A stretch of 64,000 nucleotides of DNA from positions 52,793,501-52,857,500 of the forward strand of contig CM074862.1 in NCBI GenBank assembly GCA_037501455.1, given 5' to 3'. Shown piece by piece: positions 1-10,282 of this stretch. How positions within the stretch are numbered: the first letter of the stretch is position 1; each line of letters starts with the position of its first letter. A program made the translations under genes and the position numbers. This DNA is from Lantana camara. Its lineage: Eukaryota > Streptophyta > Magnoliopsida > Lamiales > Verbenaceae. Under the pieces are notes generated by a model. It did not search any database. It was not told the origin of the DNA and was given only the letters and a program-made list of their open reading frames with translations.

Positions 1-629
1 TCCTGCGTATTTTTGAAGTTGAAAAAGTGTCCAAGAGCTAGGAAATAAAATTAGCTTCGAAACGGTTACTCACGTCGAAATCGGACGTACGGTTTAAAAG
101 TTATAAGCTTCGGAAGATTTGATTTTCTTGAATTTCGAAAATTAATTAAATTATGAAATAAATACTAGGATAAGATTTGAAGATCCGAAAGGCTTTCCAA
201 AAATGTACAAAAATTCGAGGAACGTTATGGTGATGATCTCAAGGGCTAAATCATTCTAACGAAGGAAATATTTCTTACCGACGGGAATTCTTATTTGAAA
301 ATAAATTCTTAAATTGCTCTGGACACATAAACGAAACCTCAAAGCATTGAAAAGAGAGTTGAAAAATTCCAAGAAAGTAGGTATAGGTTCTTTGAGGTCT
401 CTTGAATAAAACGGTATGGTGCTGGTTCGGAAATAAGTAGTGCTTATAGGGTTTAAAGGTAGTTTCCCCCCCCCCCCCCCCCTTTGGTCACCTAATATCA
501 CATATGAGCACTCAATTCATGTAGGGATGCATGATATGATTTATTTAAAATACGGATCAAGTTCTATAAACGCCCTTACATCGCCCTTAGTTTACCTTTA
601 TTGATCCGGTCCCGAACCGGGCTGTCACA
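1..629 (-). repeat. 3' LTR of element A (partial)
   Basis: First 629 bp (element sense) of the 3' LTR. On the minus strand it begins TGTGACAGCCCGG directly after the polypurine tract. It matches 9122-9742 almost base for base. A C-run at about 471-482 is much longer than the matching run in the 5' LTR near 9590, which points to homopolymer slippage or assembly error. The remaining 2.6 kb of the LTR lies left of the window. Confidence 0.93.
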
Positions 630-641
630 ATCTCCCCTCCT
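630..641 (-). other. Polypurine tract of element A
   Basis: On the minus strand this reads GGAGGGGAGATT, directly before the TG of the 3' LTR. This is where plus-strand DNA synthesis is primed in LTR retrotransposons. It lies just past the pol stop codon. Elements E, H and I have a similar tract at the same place. Confidence 0.85.
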
Positions 642-3600
642 TAAGAAGAATCTGTCCTCAGATTCTCTTCGTGATCTCTAAACAATTTGGGATAGTGCTT
701 TTGCATCTTTTCCTCAGTTTCCCAAGTAACCTCCTCAGTACCGTTCCTTTTCCATAAGACCTTAACCAATGGATTCTTTTTATTTCTTAATTCTTGGAAT
801 TTCTTATCCAGGATCTTAACTGCTTTCAACTCGTAGGTTAGATTAGGTTCTAACGGAACTTCCTCTACTGGCACCACCTGTGTCTCATCGGCAAAGTATT
901 TGCGAAGTTGGGATACATGAAATACATTATGGATTCATGTTAAGTTTGCTGGTAGATCTAGGCGATACGCTGTTGGACCCACACGTTCTAGTATCTCAAA
1001 AGGTCCTATGTATCTAGGGTTCAATTTTCCACCTTTTCCAATCCTTGTGAACCCTTTCCTTGGCGATGCTTTCAGAAACACTTTCTCACCCACATCGAAC
1101 TCTAAATCCCTTCTTCTTTTGTCGGCATAGCTCTTCTGTCTGTCATGGGCGGCTTTCATTCTTTGCCTGATTATCTTAATCTTTTCTGTAGCCCTTTCAA
1201 TCCATTCGAGTACTTTGGCCATGGGAGTTCCCTTAGAGGTATCCCTTGTCTCATCCATATCCCAATATAATGGAGATCTGCATTTTCTCCCATACAGGGC
1301 TTCATATGGAGCTGCTTGAATTGAAGCCTGATAACTGTTATTGTATGCAAACTCCACGAGGGGTAAACAATCTTTCCAACTGTCTGAAAAATCCAAAGCA
1401 CACGCTCTTAACATATCCTCCAGATATTTAATCAATCTTTCTGACTGTCCGTCTGTCTACGGGTGCGCCGCTGTGCTGAAATGTAACTTGGTTCCCATCA
1501 AGCTTTGAACATTTTGCCAAAGTTGGGACGTAAACTTTGGGTCTCTGTCAGACACTATACTCACCGGCACACCATGTAATCTCACAATTTCTTCTTGATA
1601 CAGTTTTGCTAAGGATTTAACTTTATCCGTAGTTTTGACCGGTAGGAAGTGTGCTGATTTTGTCAATCTGTCAACTATGACCCATATACTGTCTTGTCCT
1701 CCCTTAACTTTAGGTAACCCGGTAACAAAATCCATGGTTATTTGCTCCCACTTCCACGTAGGAATTGGTAGTGGTTGTAACTTTCCTGCTGGCTTTTGGT
1801 GTTCGGCTTTAACCTTTTGGCAAGTTAAGCATTTCTTGACATATTCAGCAATGTCTCTCTTCATTTCGTTCCGCCAGAACTGCTTTTTGAGATCTTGGTA
1901 CATCTTTGTTCCTCCAGGGTGTACTGTATAACGTGTCTTATGTGCTTCATCAAGTATTTCCTTTCGGATAGCTGAAGGCACACAAACTCTGCTCTTATAT
2001 CTCAAGATTCCATCTTCACCTTTACTGAATTTTGACTCGTCATCCTTTTCCTTGGAATTGAGACACTTCTTAATCCATCCGTCTATAGCTTGTGTCTTTA
2101 TCAACCGATCCTTCAGTGGTGATGAAATTATTAGATTTGCCAACTTAGCTCTAGGAATCACTTGAGCTGGTCTTCTTTCACACTCTATTGGGTGTCCTTC
2201 GACATGCGCTATACTAGCCTTTCGACTCAATGCATCAGCCACCACGTTAGCCTTTCCAGGATGGTATTGAATTGTACAATCATAGTCTTCCAGAAATTCC
2301 ATCCACCTTCTCTGTCTCATGTTTAGCTCCTTTTGAGTGAACAAGTACCGCAAACTTTTATGGTCCTTGAACACTTCAAAGGTTACCCCATACAAGCAAT
2401 GTCTCCATTTTGCGAGGGCAAAGACGATCGCTGCTAGCTCCAAATCATGGGTGGGGTAGTTGACTTCATGTGGTTTAAGCTTTCTTGATGCATATGCTAT
2501 CACCTTTCCATGCTGCATCAGAACGCATCCTAACCCTTCTTTCGAAGCATCGGTATAAACGGTGTAACCTTCCTTCCCTTCTGGTAATGTTAGTACAGGT
2601 GCGGTAGTTAATCTTTTCTTTAATTCCTGAAAACTTTGTTCACATTTCTCTGTCCATACGAACTTTCCTTCCTTCTTGGTTAATTGAGTAAGTGGTGCTG
2701 CTATCTTTGAAAAATCTTGTACGAATCTTCGATAGTATCCTGCGAGTCCCAAAAAGCTTCTTACCTCAGAAGGATTCCTTGGTTGTTTCCAGTCCAAAAT
2801 CATTTCAATTTTCGAGGGATCCACTTCGACTCCTGAACCAGATATGATATGTCCTAAAAATGAGATCTTTTCCAACCAAAACTCACATTTGCTGAATTTT
2901 GCATAAAGTTTGTGATCTAGCAAAGTGCTCAACACTAACCGAAGATGTTTGGCATGATCTTCTGGTGTCTTGGAAAAGACCAAAATGTCATCAATAAAGA
3001 TCACCACGAACTTATCAAGAAACGGCCGAAAAATCCGATGCATCATATCCATAAATGCAGCTGGGGCATTTGTTAGCCCAAAGGGCATTACTACGAACTC
3101 AAAATGCCCATAACGACTATTGAAAGCTGTCTTGGGAATATCCTCATTTCTATTTTTCAATTGATAGTACCCTTGCCTCAAATCTAGCTTGGAGTATATT
3201 TGAGATCCTTGAAGTACATCGAATAACTCCTCGATGTGAGGAAGAGGGTACTTATTCTTCACCGTCATCCTGTTAAGTTCTCGATAGTCGATGCAAAGTC
3301 GTAACGACCCATCTTTCTTCTTAACAAATAACACAGGTGCTCCCCAAGGAGAAGTACTAGGGCGGATATACCCTGCCTCTAGTAATTCATCAAGTTGTTT
3401 CCTCAACTCCTGAAGTTCAGCCGGTGCCATCCGGTAGGGTGCCTTAGAGTATGGCTCGGCTCCTCGAACTGTCTCAATCACAAACTCTAGTTCACGGTCT
3501 GGTGGTAAGGTGTTTAGGTGTTCAGGAAACACTTCTGGGAACTCGTTGACAACCTCCACTTCTTCTATTTTACTCAGATCCTTTGGTCTATTTAAGAGGT

Positions 3601-4988
3601 AAGCAACGAATCTTGTAGCTCCCTTCTGAATCATTCTTTTTGCTTCCATTGCCGAAATCATTGGTGTTTGTCTTCCTTGTCCATCTGATGTCTGACTTTC
3701 ATCCTTCCCTAAGATAACTTCCTTCTTAAAACAATCCAGCTTGACTCGGTACTTATGAAGCCAATTCATTCCCAAAATAATCCCATACTTTGTCATTGGT
3801 AGTGCAACAAGATCCAAGGGATAAAACTGACCATTGATTCTAATAGGGCAGCATTTATATACTTGATCCGTTTTAAGGCAAGTTCCTAAAGGAGAACTTA
3901 CTTCGAAAAGATATGGCAATTGCTCAAGTGGAAATTGTAAACGCGCACATAATTTGGATGCAATGAATGAATGCGTGGCACCAGGGTCGTATAGGACCTT
4001 CACTGGCGTGTCAAGAACATTTACCGTACCTTCCACAACAGCCGTAGGATCTGGCTCGTCGCATCCATCCAGAGCATAAGCCCTTCCTCTGACCATTGGC
4101 TTGTTTGCATTTCCCGCCACCGCCTTACCTTTGCCTTGATACCCTTGCCGTTCTGGCCTACCTTTTGCTTTTGGACAATTCCCGAGCTTGTGGTCAGGAC
4201 TTCCACAATAGAAGCACTGGCCAGTTTTCTTTCTACAGGTTGCTTCGGTATGCCCTGGCCTATGGCAGAATTCACATTCAATCTCGTTCTGAGGGGCAAG
4301 TGGTGCTTGCGGGGGTGCCATCATTGGTCACTTTCCTGATCTAAAATTTAACTGATTGGCTGAGCGTTTGAATCCCTGTGGTGGTTTCGATTGATATGGC
4401 TTCGCATGGTTGGCGGTCATCCTGATCTCTCTATGGGCTGCTTCAGTACTCAGAGCAGTTTCAACTGCCTGAGTGTATCCTTCAAGATTCAGAGGTGCCA
4501 AAGCCCATCGTAATTCTGACTTGAGTCCATTGATGAAGCGTTTGGTCTTCCTACGCTCATCGTACAGAATATGCGGTGCATATTGTATCAGTCTCACAAA
4601 CTTGGCCTCGTACTCTTATCCCATTTTCAATCCACACATTCTTCGTATGATTCCACCAATTCAGCGCTGCTCCTTCCAGGAGGAAGGTCGCAAATTGAAC
4701 TCGCTCTCTATCCTCCGGAAAGATGTTCATGGCTTCGAAGATCTTCACTAAGCTTGCAATCCAGTTTTCAGCTTTAAGATCATTGGGCTCTCCGAAGAAC
4801 TTCTGGGGGTTCATTCGGAGAAACTTTTCAAGTGTCTTTTCATTAACTGAGTTGTAAGCCCGAGCAAATTGCCTTAAAGTCTCCCCAATTTCTGGTTGTT
4901 CTTGTGGTATCGGTGGAGGACGGGGAAATTCCTCAGGTGGTGGCTGTGGCGGTGGAATGCGTTCACGTGGAGCTCTTCTCGGGGGCAT
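641..4988 (-). pseudogene. Gag-Pol polyprotein of element A (Ty3/gypsy chromovirus), disrupted
   Basis: The start at 4988 gives a proline-rich N-terminus (MPPRRAPRERIPPPQP) and a gag domain with GAALNWWNHTK. A frameshift near 4600-4620 moves reading into the frame used by the rest. A TGA at 4328 then separates gag from the zinc knuckles [14 protein letters not shown] and [14 protein letters not shown]. Next are the protease ([10 protein letters not shown]), reverse transcriptase ([30 protein letters not shown]), RNase H ([14 protein letters not shown]) and the integrase zinc region and core ([17 protein letters not shown]). A TAG at 1457 replaces a codon in the conserved AHPxTDGQSER integrase motif and a TGA at 935 interrupts the integrase C-terminus; both keep the frame. 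The last segment (VKVLWKRNGTEEVTWET) is a chromodomain, the part that targets integration to modified chromatin in chromoviruses. The protease has DPG where DSG or DTG is usual, although the catalytic Asp is kept. With one frameshift and three stops it cannot make a full polyprotein. Confidence 0.95.
647..666 (-). other. Pre-PPT inverted repeat of element A (stem with AGGA loop)
   Basis: GAATCTG (648-654), TCCT (655-658), CAGATTC (659-665); one more A/T pair closes it at 647/666. It overlaps the last codons of pol. Elements H and I have a stem of the same size and loop at the same distance from the polypurine tract, with different but still complementary arms. Confidence 0.75.
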
Positions 4989-5621
4989 ATTGTCACTGTA
5001 TTCATAATATCACCCCAAACAGATATAATGCATGGCGATAAGAATGGTCCATATACTCAATGTTCCACATCAGTAAATAACAATCAATCATCAAAGTTGC
5101 AATTAGGCACGTAGTCATCAATTCAAAGTGTCCCAATTTAATCCATTAAGCAATCATTATTCACAAGTAACAGAAAACAGTCATATATATAGATGCACAA
5201 AATGAAATGGTATGATCCATGCACGACCCTAATGGTATCTTGAAGCATTTCTAAAACTCATGACATGATAGATATAGAAAATGGTAACATGCAATGATAT
5301 GAGTAAAGCCGCAAAAGATGATGTTATATATGCAAAATTTGGAAAAGCTTTTATACAAAGGCTATATCTGACCAAAAAGACAAAAAGGGGGAGGACCCGA
5401 TGCTAAGTCGAGTTGCTCCCGTACAGCCTAAGCTCTCCAAAACATCATCTGTCAACTGTCATAATCTGCCAAAAGCGAGGATCTCTGGGGTATATATAAT
5501 CCCCTCTGCACCTGTCGGAAGTCACCCTATCTGTCATAATATGCTGCATACCTGCTGAGTATATATATGCTACTGCTATCTGCCTCTATATATAAGTCCC
5601 AACGGTCCGGACTCAGCTCCT
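4989..5621 (-). other. Element A leader between pre-gag ORF and gag
   Basis: About 630 bp of untranslated leader. I see no reading frame, strong repeat or recognisable site in it. Confidence 0.5.
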
Positions 5622-6295
5622 CTACTGCTGGCTATGACTGGCTCCATCGCTATCATCAGATACAGCAACGAAATCTCCCTGTCGTGCTGGAGATGGGCTC
5701 TCCTCCTCAGATGATCCCTCTGTCTCCTGATCCTCTCCTGCATGTGTGTCCATAGGGTCCCCTGGAGCAGCTGGCTCACTGTGTACTGGTCCCTCGTACT
5801 CCAAAGTAGCCTGCTCATCGGTGAGGTAGAAAGTCTCACAAAGTCGGGCCCTAATCCGGCTCTGATAACGATGGTGCATCTCCATAGCAAAATCCCTATC
5901 GGTAGTCATATATGCCAAGTCTACCTCTAACTGTGCAATACGGGATGCCTGCTGGGCTCTTGCCTGGCGTCCTCTATCAATCGAGCCTCCATCTCTCTGG
6001 CATGCTCCCGGGCAATATCCCGATCAGTCCGGTGCTGTGCTGCCAAATCATGGTAACGAATAGCCTCCAGCCGAACCTCTCTCAATCTCAAGCTATCCTG
6101 TAGGTATTCATCGCGTTCAGTTTCCAGCTGATGAACGACCCTATTGGGGTACGAATACCCCGGGTGTCCCCTCTCCTGCGCTCGCTGCCATGTATAGTAA
6201 TGGGCCCTACCCCGGCGAACTACTGCTACTGTACGAGGGGGCTCAAGCTCCTCAAAATGTGCCTCATCCTGCTCTCGCTGACTCAGGTTGTCCAT
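5622..6295 (-). pseudogene. Pre-gag ORF of element A (charged, probably coiled-coil protein)
   Basis: An extra reading frame between the primer-binding site and gag, in the same sense as gag. From the Met at 6295 it reads MDNLSQREQDEAHFEELEPP, then a heavily charged stretch rich in Arg, Glu and Leu (ERDEYLQDSLRLREVRLEAI, REHAREMEARLIEDA) that looks coiled-coil. A single frameshift near 5940 joins it to a second segment (VDLAYMTTDRDFAMEMHHRY) ending in an acidic, Ser/Glu-rich tail (EDQETEGSSEEESPSPA). The total is about 224 codons. I recognise no family. Ogre/Tat elements are known to carry an ORF before gag, but this element is a chromovirus, so homology is not implied. The frame runs about 150 codons without a stop on each side of the shift, which supports former coding. 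Function unknown. Confidence 0.55.
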
Positions 6296-6438
6296 AACTA
6301 TAGTGAAAGCACGCAGAATCGTACTATCCATAACTACAGAGTAAGCACAGATATGAATACCAAGATGTAGAGTAAGTAAACTGAAAACAACCTCTATGCT
6401 TCGAGCTCCCAGGTTAAGTCTCTTCTTACTCAACCTAA

Positions 6439-6451
6439 GGCTCTGATACCA
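6439..6451 (-). other. Primer-binding site of element A (tRNA-iMet type)
   Basis: The minus strand reads TGGTATCAGAGCC, the standard plant retrotransposon site complementary to the 3' end of initiator methionine tRNA. It lies seven bases inside the 5' LTR, and this fixes the LTR boundary at 6459. Confidence 0.93.
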
Positions 6452-8170
6452 CCTTAGTTGTAGCACCCCAACGCCACAACCCCACACCGTTGTATCACCC
6501 AAGTAACTAGGAAGCTTTATTACTCGAGAGATACTTCGACGAACGGACAGAACATAACAAAGATCAGAGTAACCAGTGTTGCCAACGCAGCGGAATTTCA
6601 GAATAATTTTAAACTTTTGAAAACATGAATGCAACACAGTAGTATATGCATAACCACAGAAACAAGTAGCCATAATATTAACATAAAACCTTAGTCCAAT
6701 AGGAAAACAAAGGAACATAATAAAAACGGAGTCCAAGTAATTCAGGTCGTAGCCTGAACAAGTTCTCATAGTAAAACATGCAACGTAAAGGTAGAGGTAA
6801 CCACGACTATGCAGGACAAAGGAAAAGAAACTAGCAATCCTGACTTAACAAAAGACCTCCTACAGCTTCAAGATACATCTAGGAAGCGTCGGGCTGCCTA
6901 CCTGAAACCATGAGGTCAGAAAACAGGGAAGAGGTATTAGTCAAAAGGGACTAAGTGAGGTAATTTGCAGTAAGAAAGAGTAATTGGACTTGAAGGGTTT
7001 TGAAAGACTTTCTTAGCGACTTTCCTCAAACCGGAAAGAAACTCTTTTATCTTAAAACGGGATTTTTTTACAAGCACACACATCAGAGGTTCTGGTTCAT
7101 ATATACTTTAAAACGGGGAACAGGATACGGGATATTTTCCAAAAGTATGAACCAGACTTTAAAACCAAAGTTTGCCCGCAAGCTAGGCCATATCCATCCT
7201 TTACTCCTCAAAACATTTACAAAGTTCGTATCGAGATCCGTTAGGACCCCGACACCCATAATCACATGCACCACCCCTTCTCCCCTTATTGTCGCGCCCA
7301 GGGAGCTACCCAGCGGTGACGTGCAAAACGGGAGGAATTTACCACCTCTCCCGACCTTCGATGTGGAGTAACCAACCTCCGATTAAACCATCATCAAGGT
7401 CATTACGGCGGCCAGTATCATAGTAGCCATTGGCGCACGCCTCCCGGTCTACTACTAACCATACCGCCAGGGCCCAACATAACAAAGTTTCCAAAGCTTG
7501 CTTTCAGAATAACAAAGGTGCATAAGCACACAGAGTTTAGATGACTGAACCTTTAATCAAAGCAGTATAACAGTGAACAGAACATATATCAGAGATCATT
7601 GACTTTAAACTCGAAGCATTGTCCCAAACGGGAAAACGTTAACTTGAAAGATAGGAATCTTTGCACCCGAAGGCGTTGATTTTGAAATCATTTGAAAACG
7701 AAGGAATATTCATGGTTCCAGTTGAAATAGTTTAAAACTCACCTATTTATTTAGATAAGCTGATAGTTGGTAGAAGACAGGGTTCACACAGTACCCTGCG
7801 GATCCCGGAACTAGGTATTATCTCCTGTAAGTGTCAGACTACTATGAGCTTAAGGGTCTGAGTCCCACACATGATTAATGATGCATGATTGAGTGCGGGT
7901 AGTCAAGTATTGAAGTGTAAGATTGAAAAGAATACGACACATTTAAATAAGGGATAATCTTTCCCGAAGAAAGAATTCGGGCAAACGATTAGTCTCATTA
8001 GAAAGCTCGTATCAAAAGCTTAGGGGTATGTTCTTAGGGTCTTAGAACAATCCCAATGTGAACTTTGAAATCTACTTTGATCCCTTATTTTTGAGAATTT
8101 TCGAAAAAGGCTTTGACCGTTGAATTCGTCTCTTTGAAATGATCAATTAGGTTAAAAGTCAAAATTCTTG

Positions 8171-8230
8171 GTCAAGGTCAAAATCAAAGTCAAAGTCAAA
8201 GTCAAAGTCAAAGGTCAAGGGTCAAAGGTC
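8171..8230. repeat. GTCAAA short tandem repeat
   Basis: About nine imperfect units of GTCAAA or GTCAAG inside the LTR of element A, next to the TATAC-rich array. Confidence 0.85.
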
Positions 8231-8236
8231 ACTATT

Positions 8237-8455
8237 CAAGTATACGGTAGATATACTGTATGTATACTGTACTTATATAGTATGTATACGTGTATTTATA
8301 TAGTATGTATACGGTATTTATACTAGAATACATACGGTATTTATACAAAATTACATACGTATTTATTAGGGAAATACATAGTATTTATACGAAAGTATAC
8401 ACGTATTTATACGTATTGGAATCAAATACGTATACGTATATTATACATGTATACC
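8237..8455. repeat. TATAC/GTATAC near-palindrome array in LTR of element A
   Basis: More than a dozen occurrences of TATAC, ATACGTAT and GTATAC in about 220 bp, 1.3-1.5 kb from the LTR start. This is roughly where other Tekay LTRs in the window carry a GC-cored palindrome array, so it may be this family's equivalent. Its simple AT-rich composition makes that uncertain. Confidence 0.55.
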
Positions 8456-9742
8456 ATAACATATATCAATTGGTCAAGTAATTATATGTAACAATTAATT
8501 AAACATGTAACATTTAAAACTATAGGTTATACTTTAATTATGTAACATTAAATAACATGTAACATTTAATTAAATCATGAAATAAATTAAATTACTTAAG
8601 TATGATCATAAAATAATTAAAATGTAACATATAACATGCTAGCATAATTGTCACGTAATTAATTTGTCACAAAATTAAATTATGTAACACATTTCATAAT
8701 AAACTATACTATAAGAAATATAATTCATAATTCATGAATAATTAAAGCATAAATTAAATCACATAGTTCATGCACAAAATAAAACATAAATTAAATCCTA
8801 AACCTAGCATAATTAATAAATAAATTAAAACATAAAATAAAACACAAATTAAAACATAAATTAAACTAATTAAAACATAAAAAAAAAAAGAAAACTAACC
8901 TTAAAGGGGGGAGGAGTTCGGCCACTAGGGGGAGAGGAAGAGAATGGAGTGAGCATAAAATGAGACCCCAACACACTTATTTATAGTTGTTGGGAAGGAC
9001 CAAAGTGCAAATAATTTTTATTTTAGGGACTTAAGGTGGGGTACTTTATGAAATTTCCAAAAATAGGTTTCCTTCTTTACATAATTGTCACAGCAGGGGT
9101 ATTCTGGTAATTTTACCTTTCTCCTGCGTATTTTTGAAGTTGGAAAAGTGTCCAAGAGCTAGGAAATAAAATTAGCTTCGAAACGGTTACTCACGGGTCG
9201 AAATCGGACGTACGGTTTAAAAGTTATAAGCTTCGGAAGATTTGATTTTCTTGAATTTCGAAAATTAATTAAATTATGAAATAAATACTAGGATAAGATT
9301 TGAAGATCCGAAAGGCTTTCCAAAAATGTAGAAAAATTCGAGGAACGTTATGGTGATGATCTCAAGGGCTAAATCATTCTAACGAAGGAAATATTTCTTA
9401 CCGACGGGAATTCTTATTTGAAAATAAATTCTTAAATTGCTCTGGACACATAAACGAAACCTCAAAGCATTGAAAAGAGAGTTGAAAAATTCCAAGAAAG
9501 TAGGTATAGGTTCTTTGAGGTCTCTTGAATAAAACGGTATAGTGCTGGTTCGGAAATAAGTAGTGCTTATAGGGTTTAAAGGTAGTTTCCCCCCCTTTGG
9601 TCACCTAATATCACATATGAGCACTCAATTCATGTAGGGATGCATGATATGATTTATTTAAAATACGGATCAAGTTCTACAAACGCCCTTACGTCGCCCT
9701 TAGTTTACCTTTATTGATCCGGTCCCGAACCGGGCTGTCACA

Positions 9743-10282
9743 ATTATGGAATTATTCAAATATTCCAAATGAGAAAACAAGTGCACACGAACAAGGTCTG
9801 AAGATCTTATTTGAAGATCTTGTGGTCTCGATCATTAACTGAGAAAAGAGTTCTCAATGCACTGATTGCTTACATTGCTTCCACCATCATTCAAACTCTT
9901 TATGCTCAACTAGAATGATGCTAATGTAGCATAGTTAATCATTTAGTTGATAATGGTTGAGAGCATCCTTAAGAAGGAACAAAAGGTTATGATGGTCAAT
10001 TCTTCTTCTAAACTCACTAAGTTAAGGGCTTGAAGGCCTAAAGAAGAAGAAACCCTTAAGAGCCCAATGGAGGGGCATGTAAGGGGTACATTAGCAAATA
10101 AGGACTTTGAAAGGGAACTGCAAAGAGTATGAGTACTCTGAAATGTTACCTCGTTTAGTAATTCTACTAGGAGTAGAATTCACAAGTCTTGAGTTGATTC
10201 TGCATAATCTGTTATGCAAAGACTCACAACACTAATGTTCTGAACATACAACGAGATAACAAAAGTAAGTGAGATGACAAAG
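9743..10282 (+). pseudogene. Element B: degraded Ty1/copia gag remnant
   Basis: Sequence between element A and the first solo LTR. It is decayed, but has a Lys-rich block (AAGAAGAAGAAACCC near 10039) followed by a weak match to the end of a copia zinc knuckle (KGNCKEY near 10117). It joins directly to copia pol remnants at 13428 once the solo LTR is removed. No intact frame remains. Confidence 0.5.
10278..10282. repeat. Target-site duplication CAAAG (left)
   Basis: CAAAG directly before the solo LTR at 10283, repeated at 13428-13432 directly after it. Confidence 0.9.

Larger units (their letters stand above)
1..9742 (-). mobile_element. Element A: Ty3/gypsy chromovirus (Tekay type), nearly complete
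   Basis: A minus-strand LTR retrotransposon whose far end lies outside the window. Reading the minus strand, the order is 5' LTR (9742-6459), primer-binding site, pre-gag ORF, gag, protease, reverse transcriptase, RNase H, integrase, chromodomain, polypurine tract, then the first 629 bp of the 3' LTR. The domain order and the terminal chromodomain identify a plant chromovirus; the very long LTR and the LTR ends TGTGAC...GCTACA fit the Tekay lineage. The two LTR stretches that can be compared (1-629 and about 9122-9742) differ by about five substitutions and a few short indels, so the insertion is young, yet the coding region is already broken. It lies inside copia element B. Only one flank (9743) is visible, so no target duplication can be checked. 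Confidence 0.93.
6459..9742 (-). repeat. 5' LTR of element A (3284 bp)
   Basis: Element sense starts TGTGACAGCCCGG at 9742 and ends GGGGTGCTACA at 6459, with the primer site just beyond. It contains a GTCAAA tandem tract (8171-8230), an AT-rich array of TATAC/GTATAC near-palindromes (8237-8455) and the conserved TTAGTC/GACTAA stem (6937-6954). The solo LTR at 10283-13427 shares blocks with it, for example the CCCGCAAGCTAGGCC block near 7173 and 10893, so the two belong to related families. Confidence 0.9.

Noticed and set aside
7000..7371. 123-codon plus-strand frame
   Set aside because: Inside the 5' LTR of element A and antisense to it; no recognisable domain.
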